A stretch of DNA of 64,000 nucleotides from positions 1-64,000 of the forward strand of contig CAWBQF010000006.1 of NCBI GenBank assembly GCA_963791025.1. The letters are read 5' to 3'. Below the pieces are notes generated by a model. That model was not told the DNA's origin and did not search any database. It worked only from the letters and a program-made list of their open reading frames with translations. Origin of the DNA: DSYU01 sp963791025. Lineage in GTDB: Bacteria; Chloroflexota; Anaerolineae; Anaerolineales; Anaerolineaceae. Of the stretch, positions 15,850 to 23,928 are shown piece by piece. Made by a program: the position numbers and the translations under genes. The stretch's first letter is position 1; each line of letters starts with the position of its first letter.

Positions 15850-16434
15850 ATGGGAAGCAATATCTCTCTCGAACTGTTTTTTGGCACCAGTGCGGTGCTG
15901 GGCGGCATTCTGTTCGTCATTCGCATGGTTCTGTTCTTCATTGGCAGTGAAATGCATGACCTGGATGCAGGCCATCTGGACGCGCACCTGGATGGAAGCG
16001 CTGGAAGCAGCAATTCTAGTTTTCAGTTCATCTCACTACAAGGGATCGCCGGGTTTTTTATGATGTTCGGCCTGGTCGGGCTGGCGCTCTTGAGCGGCGG
16101 CTCGCAAACCTGGGTGGCGCTGAGCGGATCGACCGCAGCCGGCCTGGTAACCCTGTGGATTGTGGGCAAGCTCTTCCAAGTTATGAGCAGTTTGCAGTCC
16201 GATGGCACCATGCACATCGAAAACGCGATCGGACAAGAAGGCACGGTTTACCTGTCTATCCCCACAGAGGGCAGCGGGCAGGTCCGGGTAGCGGTTCAGG
16301 GTGGGCTTAAAGTCTTCGACGCCGTTTCGGTCAACCATGAGCGCATCCTAACCGGAGAGCGCATCCGCGTGGTGAATATTGTCAGCGGGAATGTTCTTGT
16401 CGTCGAGAAACTCACCGCTTCTAACCTCTTATAG
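15850..16434 (+). CDS. NfeD-like membrane protein, flotillin partner
   Basis: The 194-residue protein has an N-terminal membrane segment, a Gly/Ser/His spacer (HDLDAGHLDAHLDG), two central membrane segments and a C-terminal OB-fold-like part (AIGQEGTVYLSIPTEGSGQVRVAV ... GERIRVVNIVSGNVLVVEKL). Proteins of this type are encoded with SPFH/flotillin proteins and act with them in membrane microdomains. The flotillin gene follows after 17 bases, supporting the assignment. Confidence 0.8.
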   Translation: MGSNISLELFFGTSAVLGGILFVIRMVLFFIGSEMHDLDAGHLDAHLDGSAGSSNSSFQFISLQGIAGFFMMFGLVGLALLSGGSQTWVALSGSTAAGLVTLWIVGKLFQVMSSLQSDGTMHIENAIGQEGTVYLSIPTEGSGQVRVAVQGGLKVFDAVSVNHERILTGERIRVVNIVSGNVLVVEKLTASNLL

Positions 16435-16451
16435 CAACAGGAGCAAAATTC

Positions 16452-17918
16452 ATGTTTACATCATCGTTTGGCGTTTTAGCGGTAGGCGCGTTTGTGTTGA
16501 TCATCCTCACCACGCTGCTCTATCTTTCCAGCCGCTTCAAGCGCTGCCCATCCGATAAAATTCTGGTGATCTATGGACGCGTGGACGAGGGCCGCTCAAG
16601 CAAGTGTATCCACGGCGGCGGCACCATGGTTTGGCCGCTGGTTCAAGATTATTCTTACCTGAGCCTCACCCCTATGACCATCAGCATCCCCCTTCAGGGC
16701 GCGCTCTCGCAGCAAAATATCCGCATTAATGTCCCCAGCACTTTCACGGTCGGCGTCAGCACCGAACCGGACATTATGACCAACGCAGCCGAGCGTTTAC
16801 TGGAACTACAGCCCGCCGCTATCGAAGATATGGCAAAAGAGATCATCTTCGGGCAGCTGCGCCTGACGGTCGCCTCGCTAACCATTGAGCAGATCAACCA
16901 GGATCGCGAAAGCTTTTTGGATTCTATCCGCAAGAATGTAGAGCCCGAACTGAACAAGATCGGCCTGTACCTGATCAACGTTAACATCACCGACATCACC
17001 GATGAGTCCGGCTACATCGACAGCATCGGTAAGAAGGCGGCTTCAGAAGCCATCAACAAAGCGAAGGTGGACGTAGCTGAGCAGGAAAAGTTTGGTGCGA
17101 TCGGCGAAGCCGAAGCCAACCGGGAAAAGGCCATCCGGGTATCCGAAAATACTGCACAGGCTGAAAAGGGGCGCAAACGCGCCGAAGCCGACCAGCGTAT
17201 TTACGTGCAAGAACGCGAGTCTGAAGCAATTGCCGGTGAGAACATGTCGAAAGCGAATATGGCAGTCTCGAACTCAGAGCTGGCAGTTCGTGAAGCCTCC
17301 GCGCAGCAAGAAGCAGAAGTGGCCCGCCGTAAAGCGATTGTCGAGATTCAGCGCGCTCAGTACCTGGCGGAACAGGAACGCCTGACAGCGGAAGAAGTCG
17401 TCCGGCAAGAGATCGAAAAGCGCAAGATGGAAATCGCAGCCGAAGCGCAGGCTGAGCGCACCCGCCGTGAAGCGCGTGGTAACGCTGACAGCATCCTCAT
17501 GAAGTACGAGGCTGAATCCGAAGGCCTGCGCCGCCTGCTGGAAAGCAAAGCCACCGGCTACCAGCGGCTGATCGAAAGCTGCAACGGCGACGCCAAAGCA
17601 GCCGCCACCCTGTTAATGATTGAAAAGATGGAAGAACTGGTCCGCTTGCAGGTAGAAGCAATCAGCAAGATGAAGATCGATAAGATCACCGTCTGGGATT
17701 CGGGAGATGGGAATGGCTCGACCACATCCAACTTCCTCTCCAACCTGTTCAAGAGCGTTCCTCCCTTGCAAGACCTATCATCCATGGTAGGTATAGAACT
17801 GCCCGAGTATCTCGGCAAACTGAAAGTAGAGAGCACCAACGGCATGAGCCCTGCTCTAGAAGGGCTTCCCTCTCCAGAAAAACCAGGAGATGCCCCGCTC
17901 GCGCTCTCGCAGGATTAA
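16452..17918 (+). CDS. Flotillin-family (SPFH) membrane scaffold protein
   Basis: The 488-residue protein has one N-terminal membrane segment, an SPFH domain (about 35-200), then a long coiled coil rich in Ala and Glu (EAEANREKAIRVSENTAQAE, ARRKAIVEIQRAQYLAEQER), and a variable tail. This is the layout of flotillin/FloT/YqiK scaffold proteins that organise membrane domains. It is translated from an AGGAG site 17 bases after the NfeD-like gene. A strong terminator follows. Confidence 0.92.
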   Translation: MFTSSFGVLAVGAFVLIILTTLLYLSSRFKRCPSDKILVIYGRVDEGRSSKCIHGGGTMVWPLVQDYSYLSLTPMTISIPLQGALSQQNIRINVPSTFTVGVSTEPDIMTNAAERLLELQPAAIEDMAKEIIFGQLRLTVASLTIEQINQDRESFLDSIRKNVEPELNKIGLYLINVNITDITDESGYIDSIGKKAASEAINKAKVDVAEQEKFGAIGEAEANREKAIRVSENTAQAEKGRKRAEADQRIYVQERESEAIAGENMSKANMAVSNSELAVREASAQQEAEVARRKAIVEIQRAQYLAEQERLTAEEVVRQEIEKRKMEIAAEAQAERTRREARGNADSILMKYEAESEGLRRLLESKATGYQRLIESCNGDAKAAATLLMIEKMEELVRLQVEAISKMKIDKITVWDSGDGNGSTTSNFLSNLFKSVPPLQDLSSMVGIELPEYLGKLKVESTNGMSPALEGLPSPEKPGDAPLALSQD

Positions 17919-17926
17919 GCGCCAGG

Positions 17927-17966
17927 ACCGGACAGCCGCAGATGACGCGTGCTGTCCGGTTTTTTT
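17927..17966 (+). terminator. Terminator of the NfeD-like/flotillin operon
   Basis: Perfect 10-base arms ACCGGACAGC (17927-17936) and GCTGTCCGGT (17951-17960), followed by TTTTTT. Confidence 0.92.
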
Positions 17967-18042
17967 AATCTGACTGCAACTTTTCCTGGCTAAGCGCGTA
18001 AATAAGATGTGAAGCCAAGTGGAAGAAGTAAGGAGTGCACAG

Positions 18043-18468
18043 ATGATTGAGAATACTCGTTCCGTTCGACATCGTGATTCAGATCGCCTGGGAATGATCT
18101 CCTGGGCAATGATCTTGATTTGGGCTGGTTTGGTTTTTCTAGCCGATAACACCGGCTACTTAAACAGCATTACCCTCCCCAGTATATTCGCCACAGGCAG
18201 GCCGGTGGAGGGGGACTTTTTCTCCCTCATCCAACCTAACGCGTGGACTCTGGTATTTTTGGGCGCGGGGGTCATTGTCCTGCTAGAAGGCATCCTACAA
18301 ATCCTCGTACCGGGCATGGTCAAATACCGGATCCCTGGCAACCTGATCTTTGGGATGATCCTGATCGGCATTGGACTGAGCGGTTTTATCCGCTGGGAAA
18401 TTCTATGGTCCTTCATTCTGATCGGAATCGGCCTATCCGTGCTGTTAGGCGGGTTCATCCGACGCTGA
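18043..18468 (+). CDS. Small membrane protein with LiaF-like transmembrane domain
   Basis: The 141-residue protein has four hydrophobic segments with the GMILIGIGLSGFIRWE and FILIGIGLSVLLGGFI repeats typical of the LiaF/DUF5668 transmembrane domain. LiaF proteins inhibit envelope-stress signalling in Firmicutes; here the C-terminal domain is absent. ATG 18043 has AAGGAG upstream. It lies between the flotillin operon and a convergent SHOCT-like membrane protein gene, so a link to membrane stress is possible but inferred. Confidence 0.6.
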   Translation: MIENTRSVRHRDSDRLGMISWAMILIWAGLVFLADNTGYLNSITLPSIFATGRPVEGDFFSLIQPNAWTLVFLGAGVIVLLEGILQILVPGMVKYRIPGNLIFGMILIGIGLSGFIRWEILWSFILIGIGLSVLLGGFIRR

Positions 18469-18493
18469 TCTTAGAAACTTAAAAACTTAAAAT

Positions 18494-18540
18494 AAAACAG
18501 GTGCGCGCAGTCCTTCACCCGGCGGCGCGCACCTGTTTTT
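18494..18540. terminator. Bidirectional terminator between convergent membrane protein genes
   Basis: AAAACAGGTGCGCGC (18494-18508) pairs perfectly with GCGCGCACCTGTTTT (18525-18539). T-runs or A-runs flank it on both sides. Confidence 0.92.
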
Positions 18541-18554
18541 AATCTGACGATTTC

Positions 18555-19154
18555 TTAGAGAATATAAATCTGTACATGGCTGCTATCATCGTTCACCTCA
18601 ACAATCACTGGCTCGCGGCTTTGATGTAAGGAATCAATCAGAGGAACCAGGGTTTGCAGATCAAAGTTAGGCAGCTTTTCTTTTGGGATGAATGGACCCG
18701 CCAGGCGCAGCGCCCATCCTGCTAGCCGGGTAGGTAGGGGCATGCTGATCGAAACATTGGATTTACGCGCGCCGCTCTCTCGAACACGCAAATGGAGCCA
18801 GCGCGCCTGACAACTCCAGGCGGCGGTCAACAGAACCAACAAACCAAACAACAGTGGAAGGATCGAACAGTAGAACCAGAAGAAATGCGCCGCAGGATAC
18901 GCCCAGGCCATCAGGGTAGCGCTCAAGAGAAAGATGCCCGCGCCTGCCCAAAATGGAATCTGCCACCAGCTTTTCCAGCGGCGAATACTTGCTTCGGTTT
19001 CGGCATCCAGCGTGCTTTCTGCTTCAGGCAGCGGCGGTGAAATCACTTCCACTTGAGAGGCTTCTTCAAAAGCATCTAAACGGCGCGCTCCTTCGGCAGC
19101 AGACAAGTCACCTGAGCGAACCAGTTCCAAAATCTTCAGCCACTCCGCGTTCAT
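18555..19154 (-). CDS. SHOCT-like (YvlB/LiaX-type N-terminus) membrane protein
   Basis: The 199-residue protein begins with a short helical SHOCT-like segment, EWLKILELVRSGDLSAAEGARRLDAFE, as found at the N-terminus of YvlB/LiaX-type proteins. Two membrane segments follow (about 70-120), then a soluble C-terminal part ending VIVEVNDDSSHVQIYIL. The start ATG 19154 has AGGGAG eight bases upstream. It is convergent with the LiaF-like gene. Function is unknown; a membrane-stress role is a guess from relatives. Confidence 0.6.
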   Translation of the reverse strand: MNAEWLKILELVRSGDLSAAEGARRLDAFEEASQVEVISPPLPEAESTLDAETEASIRRWKSWWQIPFWAGAGIFLLSATLMAWAYPAAHFFWFYCSILPLLFGLLVLLTAAWSCQARWLHLRVRESGARKSNVSISMPLPTRLAGWALRLAGPFIPKEKLPNFDLQTLVPLIDSLHQSREPVIVEVNDDSSHVQIYIL

Positions 19155-19302
19155 GCTTCTCACTCCCTGGCGTAAACGAAAACGGTACTTTTATGGATTT
19201 AGTGGGGATCGTTGTGCCACTTACAATAGACCCAAACGACCACCTGGGAACAGGCTTTTAATCAAATCACCGATAACACTATTGTAACCGATTTAAATGA
19301 CA

Positions 19303-19339
19303 GCCTCCGCTGAGGGCGGTGAGGTATCTCAGCGGAGGC
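19303..19339. repeat. 12-bp perfect inverted repeat upstream of micro-ORF
   Basis: GCCTCCGCTGAG (19303-19314) and CTCAGCGGAGGC (19328-19339) can form a GC-rich hairpin. There is no T-run. It ends eight bases before the AAAGGAGGAG site of the micro-ORF. Confidence 0.75.
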
Positions 19340-19362
19340 GTTCGCCAAAGGAGGAGACAGTA

Positions 19363-19404
19363 ATGAAAGTATTGGAGGTATCCAATTTTCCCGTCTCGCT
19401 ATGA
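19363..19404 (+). CDS. Possible 13-residue micro-ORF with strong ribosome binding site
   Basis: ATG 19363 encodes MKVLEVSNFPVSL and a TGA. The AAAGGAGGAG at 19347-19356 is one of the best ribosome binding sites in the window, which is the only reason to propose it. It could be a leader peptide or the remnant of a longer gene. No relative is recognised. Confidence 0.3.
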   Translation: MKVLEVSNFPVSL

Positions 19405-19436
19405 ATCTTACCCTAAATCTTTTTTTATGCCATTGA
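19401..19436 (+). CDS. Possible 11-residue micro-ORF coupled to the previous one
   Basis: ATG 19401 overlaps the stop of the first micro-ORF (ATGA) and encodes MNLTLNLFLCH. A 9-bp hairpin (19438-19446 with 19456-19464) follows directly. The overlap suggests translational coupling, but peptides this short occur by chance. Confidence 0.2.
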   Translation: MNLTLNLFLCH

Positions 19437-19604
19437 ACAAAGTCATCCCATAAAAATGACTTTGCTCACAAACCTGTCTGACAAATATTTAGCCCAAATC
19501 CTGTTGAATGGCATCTTCTTATCAAGGGCATGAAGGCTGTTCCGCTGGCCCGGCACTTAACAAATCGACAAAGCACAGTTGACAGTTTCGCAAAATCGAT
19601 TTGC

Positions 19605-19633
19605 TTGACGCCCTCTTAAGGTTATGCTACTAT
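19605..19633 (+). promoter_or_regulatory. Sigma-A-type promoter for the LysM lipoprotein gene
   Basis: TTGACG (19605-19610), 17-base spacer, TACTAT (19628-19633) preceded by TGC (extended -10). The leader to ATG 19739 is about 100 bases and ends with AGAAGGAGA. Confidence 0.75.
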
Positions 19634-19738
19634 CATTAGGATCTACTCATCTCATAACTAATATGTAATAACGCCGCGAATACTCCCAACTCTGCCCGCC
19701 GGGTCCGATGGTCTGATTATTAGAAGGAGAATTCAGAG

Positions 19739-20443
19739 ATGAAACACCACTTAAAGATCGTCGCGCTGATTGCCCTCGCCCTTATGCTCACGCTGGCAGC
19801 CTGCGCACGCTCAGCTTCACGGGCCACCGTAAACACACCCACCAACGCTGGTGAACCGTCATTCCCATTCGAAACACAAGATACTGTTTCGCAGTTTGCT
19901 ACCCAGACCGCTTTCGTAAGCACCCCCCAAATCCCGGTACTGCCTACCAGCACGGGAGAGGTGCAAATCGAAACGCCCGTACCTGCGCAGCCTGAGTCGG
20001 GCGGAGGAGAAGTCGCCAACACGCCGACGACAGACCAGAACTCAGGCGGTGGTGTTGCCACCTTACCAGCCCCCACCTTGGGACCCACACCCGTTGTAGA
20101 ACGGCCCAGCAGCTATACCCTCCAGCGCGGCGAGTGGCCCATCTGCATCGCCAGGCGCTTTAATCTGGATCTGAGCAGTTTCTTTGCTGCCAATGGCCTG
20201 AACATGAATTCCAAGCCCTCGGCTGGCACAACGCTCACGATCCCTCAGTCAGGCGCCTGGGGTCCGCAGTTTGGTTCACGCTCCCTGCTCCCACATCCCA
20301 CCAGCTACACAGTCACCGCTGGTGACTCAGTCAACAGCATTGCCTGCAAGTTTGGTGATGTGACCCCAGAAGCGATTCTGAATGCCAACAACTTGACCAG
20401 CGGCGCCGAACTCCAGCCTGGGACGACGATCACGATCCCGTAA
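19739..20443 (+). CDS. LysM-repeat lipoprotein
   Basis: The 234-residue protein has a lipoprotein signal (ALMLTLAACA, lipobox LAAC with Cys near residue 22), a Thr/Pro/Gly-rich spacer to about residue 120, and two LysM domains (about 123-170 and 190-234; SYTLQRGEWPICIARRFNLD and SYTVTAGDSVNSIACKFGD). LysM domains bind N-acetylglucosamine polymers, so this is probably a surface protein attached to cell-wall glycan. It has its own promoter. Confidence 0.9.
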   Translation: MKHHLKIVALIALALMLTLAACARSASRATVNTPTNAGEPSFPFETQDTVSQFATQTAFVSTPQIPVLPTSTGEVQIETPVPAQPESGGGEVANTPTTDQNSGGGVATLPAPTLGPTPVVERPSSYTLQRGEWPICIARRFNLDLSSFFAANGLNMNSKPSAGTTLTIPQSGAWGPQFGSRSLLPHPTSYTVTAGDSVNSIACKFGDVTPEAILNANNLTSGAELQPGTTITIP

Positions 20444-20525
20444 ACCCGGGAGGGCCTGACAGACCCGCACCCTTATTCTTAGCGAAGCGGCTGACTTTCG
20501 CGGTCATACCCTTTTTCGAGCACAC

Positions 20526-20565
20526 GCACCCCTTTCACTTTATAATGAAAGGGGTGCATCTTTTT
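20526..20565 (+). terminator. Terminator of the LysM gene
   Basis: Perfect 12-base arms GCACCCCTTTCA (20526-20537) and TGAAAGGGGTGC (20546-20557), followed by ATCTTTTT. It ends about 15 bases before the NUDIX start codon. A TATAAT lies in the loop. Confidence 0.8.
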
Positions 20566-20578
20566 ATGGAGGTGGAAA

Positions 20579-21112
20579 ATGAAATTCGAAAAACTACATG
20601 AAGACGTGATTTTTCAAGGCAAAGTTTTCGACCTGGCCCGGGTGCGCTTCCGCACGCCTTCCGGCGGAGAACACACTTATGACCTTGTGAAGCATCATGG
20701 CGCCGTCACCATTCTGCCAATTGATGCGCAAGGGCGAATCTGGTTCGTGCGCCAATACCGCATTGGGGCCGAGCAGTCTCTGCTGGAAATTCCAGCGGGA
20801 GTGCTGGAAGAAGGTGAAACCCCCGAACATTCAGCCCGGCGCGAAATACAGGAAGAAATCGGCATGGCGGCCAAAAAGATGGAAAAGCTGGGAGAGTTTT
20901 ACATGGTCCCTGGTTACTCGACAGAAAAAATGACGATTTACCTGGCAACCGAACTATATGATTCGCCCCTCCCCACTGACGAAGATGAGTATCTGGAACG
21001 CGAATCGATCCCGGTCAAGGAAGTGATGGAAATGGTGCGGCGGGGTGAAATTCTCGATGGAAAAACGCTGGCGACACTGCTTCTGGCCCAACCATACCTG
21101 CAAAGCCTGTAA
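20579..21112 (+). CDS. NUDIX hydrolase, ADP-ribose pyrophosphatase type
   Basis: The 177-residue protein has the Nudix box GVLEEGETPEHSARREIQEEIGM (G-x5-E-x7-REUxEEx-G) near residue 80 and the downstream VPGYSTEKM loop typical of ADP-ribose pyrophosphatases (Pro about 15-17 residues after the box). It would split ADP-ribose into AMP and ribose 5-phosphate in the cytoplasm. The ATG has GGAGGTGG upstream. It sits directly after the LysM terminator, so its own promoter must overlap that hairpin or depend on read-through. Confidence 0.9.
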   Translation: MKFEKLHEDVIFQGKVFDLARVRFRTPSGGEHTYDLVKHHGAVTILPIDAQGRIWFVRQYRIGAEQSLLEIPAGVLEEGETPEHSARREIQEEIGMAAKKMEKLGEFYMVPGYSTEKMTIYLATELYDSPLPTDEDEYLERESIPVKEVMEMVRRGEILDGKTLATLLLAQPYLQSL

Positions 21113-21186
21113 CGCTAGCGCAGGTTTATCTCAACAAACTTTTCGCTGGGGTACTTGAAATTTTGTGAAAAAGAGTACACATTTGC

Positions 21187-21214
21187 TTGACTCTCTTCAA
21201 GCAGCGGCTACAAT
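21187..21214 (+). promoter_or_regulatory. Sigma-A-type promoter for the small membrane protein gene
   Basis: TTGACT (21187-21192), 16-base spacer, TACAAT (21209-21214). The leader to ATG 21268 is about 45 bases and holds TTAGGAG. Confidence 0.7.
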
Positions 21215-21267
21215 TAACTGGATTTGCCTGTCCCGGTCTATTTTTGCTGTCATTAGGAGAACAATAC

Positions 21268-21732
21268 ATGGATATTCTCTACACAGTCTTTCTTACAATC
21301 CACTCCATTTTGCGCTGGCTGGTGCTGCTGTTTGGTCTGTTTGCCATCATCCGTGCATGGACGGGATATTCACGCCGCCGGCCTTTTGAACAAATGGATA
21401 ACCGGGCTGGAATGCTCTACACCATGACCCTGGATACTCAGGTGTTAGTTGGGCTCATCTTGTATTTCTTCCTCAGTCCAATTACCACAGCAGCCCTGCA
21501 AAACTTTGGTGGAGCGATGAGCAACGCGCCTGTCCGCTTCTTTGCGATCGAACACGTGCTGATGATGCTCGTTGCTGTCGTGTTGGCCCATATTGGGCGC
21601 GCCCTCTCACGGAAGGGCAAAGACCGCAAAGTTCAACATCGCAATGCCGCTATCTTTTATGGCCTTTCACTGCTGGTGATCTTGCTGGCGATCCCCTGGC
21701 CCTTCCTGGCCTACGGGCGGCCCTTAATCTGA
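21268..21732 (+). CDS. Four-helix membrane protein of unknown function
   Basis: The 154-residue protein has four membrane segments with His residues in or near several of them (LTIHSILRW, AIEHVLMM, VLAHIGRAL), as in small b-type cytochromes. Haem binding is a guess. ATG 21268 is chosen for the AGGAG site upstream; a frame extension to 21187 would begin in the promoter. It is monocistronic. Confidence 0.7.
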   Translation: MDILYTVFLTIHSILRWLVLLFGLFAIIRAWTGYSRRRPFEQMDNRAGMLYTMTLDTQVLVGLILYFFLSPITTAALQNFGGAMSNAPVRFFAIEHVLMMLVAVVLAHIGRALSRKGKDRKVQHRNAAIFYGLSLLVILLAIPWPFLAYGRPLI

Positions 21733-21750
21733 TCCTGAAGCCGAATCAAA

Positions 21751-21796
21751 GAACACCGGCGGATCCTTGTGAAAACAAAGATCCGCCGGTGTTCTT
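21751..21796. terminator. Terminator between the membrane protein gene and the signalling operon
   Basis: Perfect 15-base arms GAACACCGGCGGATC (21751-21765) and GATCCGCCGGTGTTC (21780-21794), extended by AA/TT. It can stop transcription from both sides and probably ends the 14-kb signalling operon. Confidence 0.85.
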
Positions 21797-21812
21797 AATC
21801 AGCCCAGAATGA

Positions 21813-22196
21813 CTAATACTTGGTCGTTTCCAACAAACCTTCCACCCGCGCCCACAGTTCGCGGATGTTAATGGGTTTAGACATATACACATCACATCCA
21901 GCTTCCAGCGCCTTCTCCGCATCCCCTTTTAGCGCATTCGCGGTAATGGCAATGATGGGCACGTAAAGCAGATGGTGGTTGCCGCTGCCGCGCAGGCGGC
22001 GCGCAATTTCATAGCCATCAATATCTGGTAGATTAATATCCAGCAGGATCAGATCTGGGGATTCCGCTTCCGCAGTCTTTAAACCATCTGTGCCATTCGG
22101 AGCACCGACGAACCGATATCCAATCGCTTCGATCGCGCGCTTGACAAGGGTCATATTGTCGGGGTTATCTTCAATATACAAAACGGTGGCACTCAT
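21813..22196 (-). CDS. Stand-alone response regulator receiver (CheY-like)
   Basis: The 127-residue protein is a single receiver domain: acidic pair E9/D10, phosphorylatable D53 in LLDINLPDIDG, AITANA with Thr/Ser position near 84, and K107 in MSKPI. There is no output domain, so it would act by protein contact or as a phosphate relay. Its ATG overlaps the stop of the threonine-synthase/receiver gene by four bases, so the two are translationally coupled. It is the last gene of the signalling operon and the likely partner of the kinase encoded at 23929-26862. Confidence 0.95.
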   Translation of the reverse strand: MSATVLYIEDNPDNMTLVKRAIEAIGYRFVGAPNGTDGLKTAEAESPDLILLDINLPDIDGYEIARRLRGSGNHHLLYVPIIAITANALKGDAEKALEAGCDVYMSKPINIRELWARVEGLLETTKY

Positions 22197-23851
22197 GTTT
22201 GTTTGTCCTCTAATCTTCCCTTCTGTTCGATAACCTCAACCACCTGATTGACAAAAGCGCGGACCGGAATAGAGCCTTTTTGATAAAGGCCCTCAATATG
22301 TCCATTCAGGCGCTGAAGCTCCTGTTCGGAAATATCTTTCGCGCTAACCACAATCACCGGAATCTTCTTTGTGCGGGGATCAAACTTCAGTTCCTCGATA
22401 ACACTAAAGCCATCCATCTCAGGCATGGTTAAGTCTAAAACAATCAGGTCAGGCAGGCGCTGGCGGGCCATCGTCAGCCCTTCCCAGCCGTCTCCGGCAT
22501 GAAAGACGCGATACGACTTTCTGGATTCGAGAAAACGCCGGATTAACAGCGCATCATCCGAGTTATCATCCACGATCAAGACGGTGGTCGTCTTTTCGTC
22601 CAGATTTTCAAGCGCCGAAACCAGGCCTTCACGCGGAACAGGTGCTTGCTTTTCACTCAAACTGATATCCACGCGCCACTGATCACCCAATACATGCTTT
22701 TCCACTGGGAAGGTATGGCCCGTGCAGTTCACCACCACCAGCTCATCTTTCGAAATCATGTCCTGGCGGATCAGCTTTTCGGTTCCAGCAAAGGCTACCG
22801 CCGCCGCTGGTTCCACTGCCGTCCCTTCGGTTTTCGCCAGGGTGAGCATGGCAGTAAATGCCTCATTGTCGGATACGCTCTCCATTGTACCACCTGACTT
22901 TTTAAGGAGAGTATACAAATATGTATAGATCTTGCCCGGGTCGCCTGTAGAGAGAATGGCAATGCGCGTTTCAGGAATGACAGGTGCAGCGGTGCTCTGA
23001 TCGGCTTTAAAGGCCTTCACCATCGGTGCGCAGCCCTCTGCCTGAATGATCCCAATCTTTGGGATGCGCTCGATCAAGCCCATCTCAAATAGTTCCTGAA
23101 ACCCGTGATACACGCCCAGCGGCCCCAGCCCCCCACTGACCGCCTGGAGATACCAATCTGGCGCTCGCCAGCCCAACTGCTCGACAATTTCATAAGCAAT
23201 GGTCTTCATCAACTCGCGCGCCGGGATGCTGTTCGCCCCACGATCATAAAGCAAACCACGCCGCGAAGCAAACTCGGCGGCAATCTCCTTGGTCTGATCG
23301 TAGGTCCCGCTCACTTTGATCACTTCCGCGCCATAGAGCGCCGCTTCTCGTAACTTTTCTTGCGGGACCAGGCTGGTCATGAACACCCATAACTTAATGC
23401 CCACCCGCGCGCAGGCCGCCGCATAAGCCACAGCAGCGTTTCCGGTTGAAGCAATCACGCACTCGCGCACGCCCCGCTGGTACATGGCCGCCACAGAAAT
23501 GACTGCCTGGCGATCTTTAAATGAGCTGGTAGGCCCATAACGCTCGTCTTTTACATAAACATTTGGATGACCATACAACTTCCCATACCGGCGAGCCTGC
23601 TGTAAAGGCGTCCAACCGACGTTTTTAAAGTCCAACCCATCTGGTTCATTGACAGGTAGGATGTCATGATAGCGCCAGATGTTATACGGCCTGCTGCGCA
23701 AACCGCGAAAGACTTCCCGCTTGAAAGCACGGTAGTCATAATGCGGCTCCATCCACGAAGCGCCACACTGCTGACAGGTGGTCGGCGCGAGCGGCTGGTA
23801 AGGCTGTTCAAACCCACATTGCATACATTTAATAAACAGAGGCACGGCCAT
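22193..23851 (-). CDS. Threonine-synthase-like PLP enzyme fused to a receiver domain
   Basis: Residues 1-400 of this 552-residue protein are a fold-type II PLP enzyme like threonine synthase: a zinc-ribbon-like N-terminus with Cys 9, 12, 26 and 29, the PLP lysine K112 in TSSFKDR, the phosphate loop ASTGNAAVAYAA (about 134-145) and SGGLGPLG (about 239-246). Residues about 420-545 are a complete receiver with D428/D429, phosphorylatable D473 in VLDLTMPEMDG, and K505. Threonine synthase makes threonine from O-phosphohomoserine; no other threonine pathway gene is near. The kinase upstream and the receiver downstream suggest that the enzyme part is controlled by phosphorylation. That link is inference. 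Confidence 0.92.
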   Translation of the reverse strand: MAVPLFIKCMQCGFEQPYQPLAPTTCQQCGASWMEPHYDYRAFKREVFRGLRSRPYNIWRYHDILPVNEPDGLDFKNVGWTPLQQARRYGKLYGHPNVYVKDERYGPTSSFKDRQAVISVAAMYQRGVRECVIASTGNAAVAYAAACARVGIKLWVFMTSLVPQEKLREAALYGAEVIKVSGTYDQTKEIAAEFASRRGLLYDRGANSIPARELMKTIAYEIVEQLGWRAPDWYLQAVSGGLGPLGVYHGFQELFEMGLIERIPKIGIIQAEGCAPMVKAFKADQSTAAPVIPETRIAILSTGDPGKIYTYLYTLLKKSGGTMESVSDNEAFTAMLTLAKTEGTAVEPAAAVAFAGTEKLIRQDMISKDELVVVNCTGHTFPVEKHVLGDQWRVDISLSEKQAPVPREGLVSALENLDEKTTTVLIVDDNSDDALLIRRFLESRKSYRVFHAGDGWEGLTMARQRLPDLIVLDLTMPEMDGFSVIEELKFDPRTKKIPVIVVSAKDISEQELQRLNGHIEGLYQKGSIPVRAFVNQVVEVIEQKGRLEDKQT

Positions 23852-23928
23852 ATATCAATAATCTCCGACAAGGGTCTGAGTCATCCCCAAGTTTTTGGAG
23901 AGAACCCATCGATTCTGCAGTTTACCGA

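Larger units (their letters stand above)
19155..19738. other. Intergenic region of 584 bases with hairpins and two micro-ORFs
   Basis: This gap holds no standard gene. It has a 12-bp perfect hairpin (19303-19339), a strong ribosome binding site with a 13-codon ORF (19363-19404) overlapping an 11-codon ORF (19401-19436), a 9-bp hairpin (19438-19464) and the LysM gene promoter (19605-19633). Each is listed separately. Confidence 0.7.

Noticed and set aside
19363..19436. Toxin-antitoxin pair encoded by the two micro-ORFs
   Set aside because: The peptides are only 13 and 11 residues, have no membrane-spanning character or known relatives, and the order does not match known types.
20541..20546. 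TATAAT as promoter of the NUDIX gene
   Set aside because: It lies in the loop of the LysM terminator and has no good -35 at the right distance. It may still be used, but the evidence is poor.
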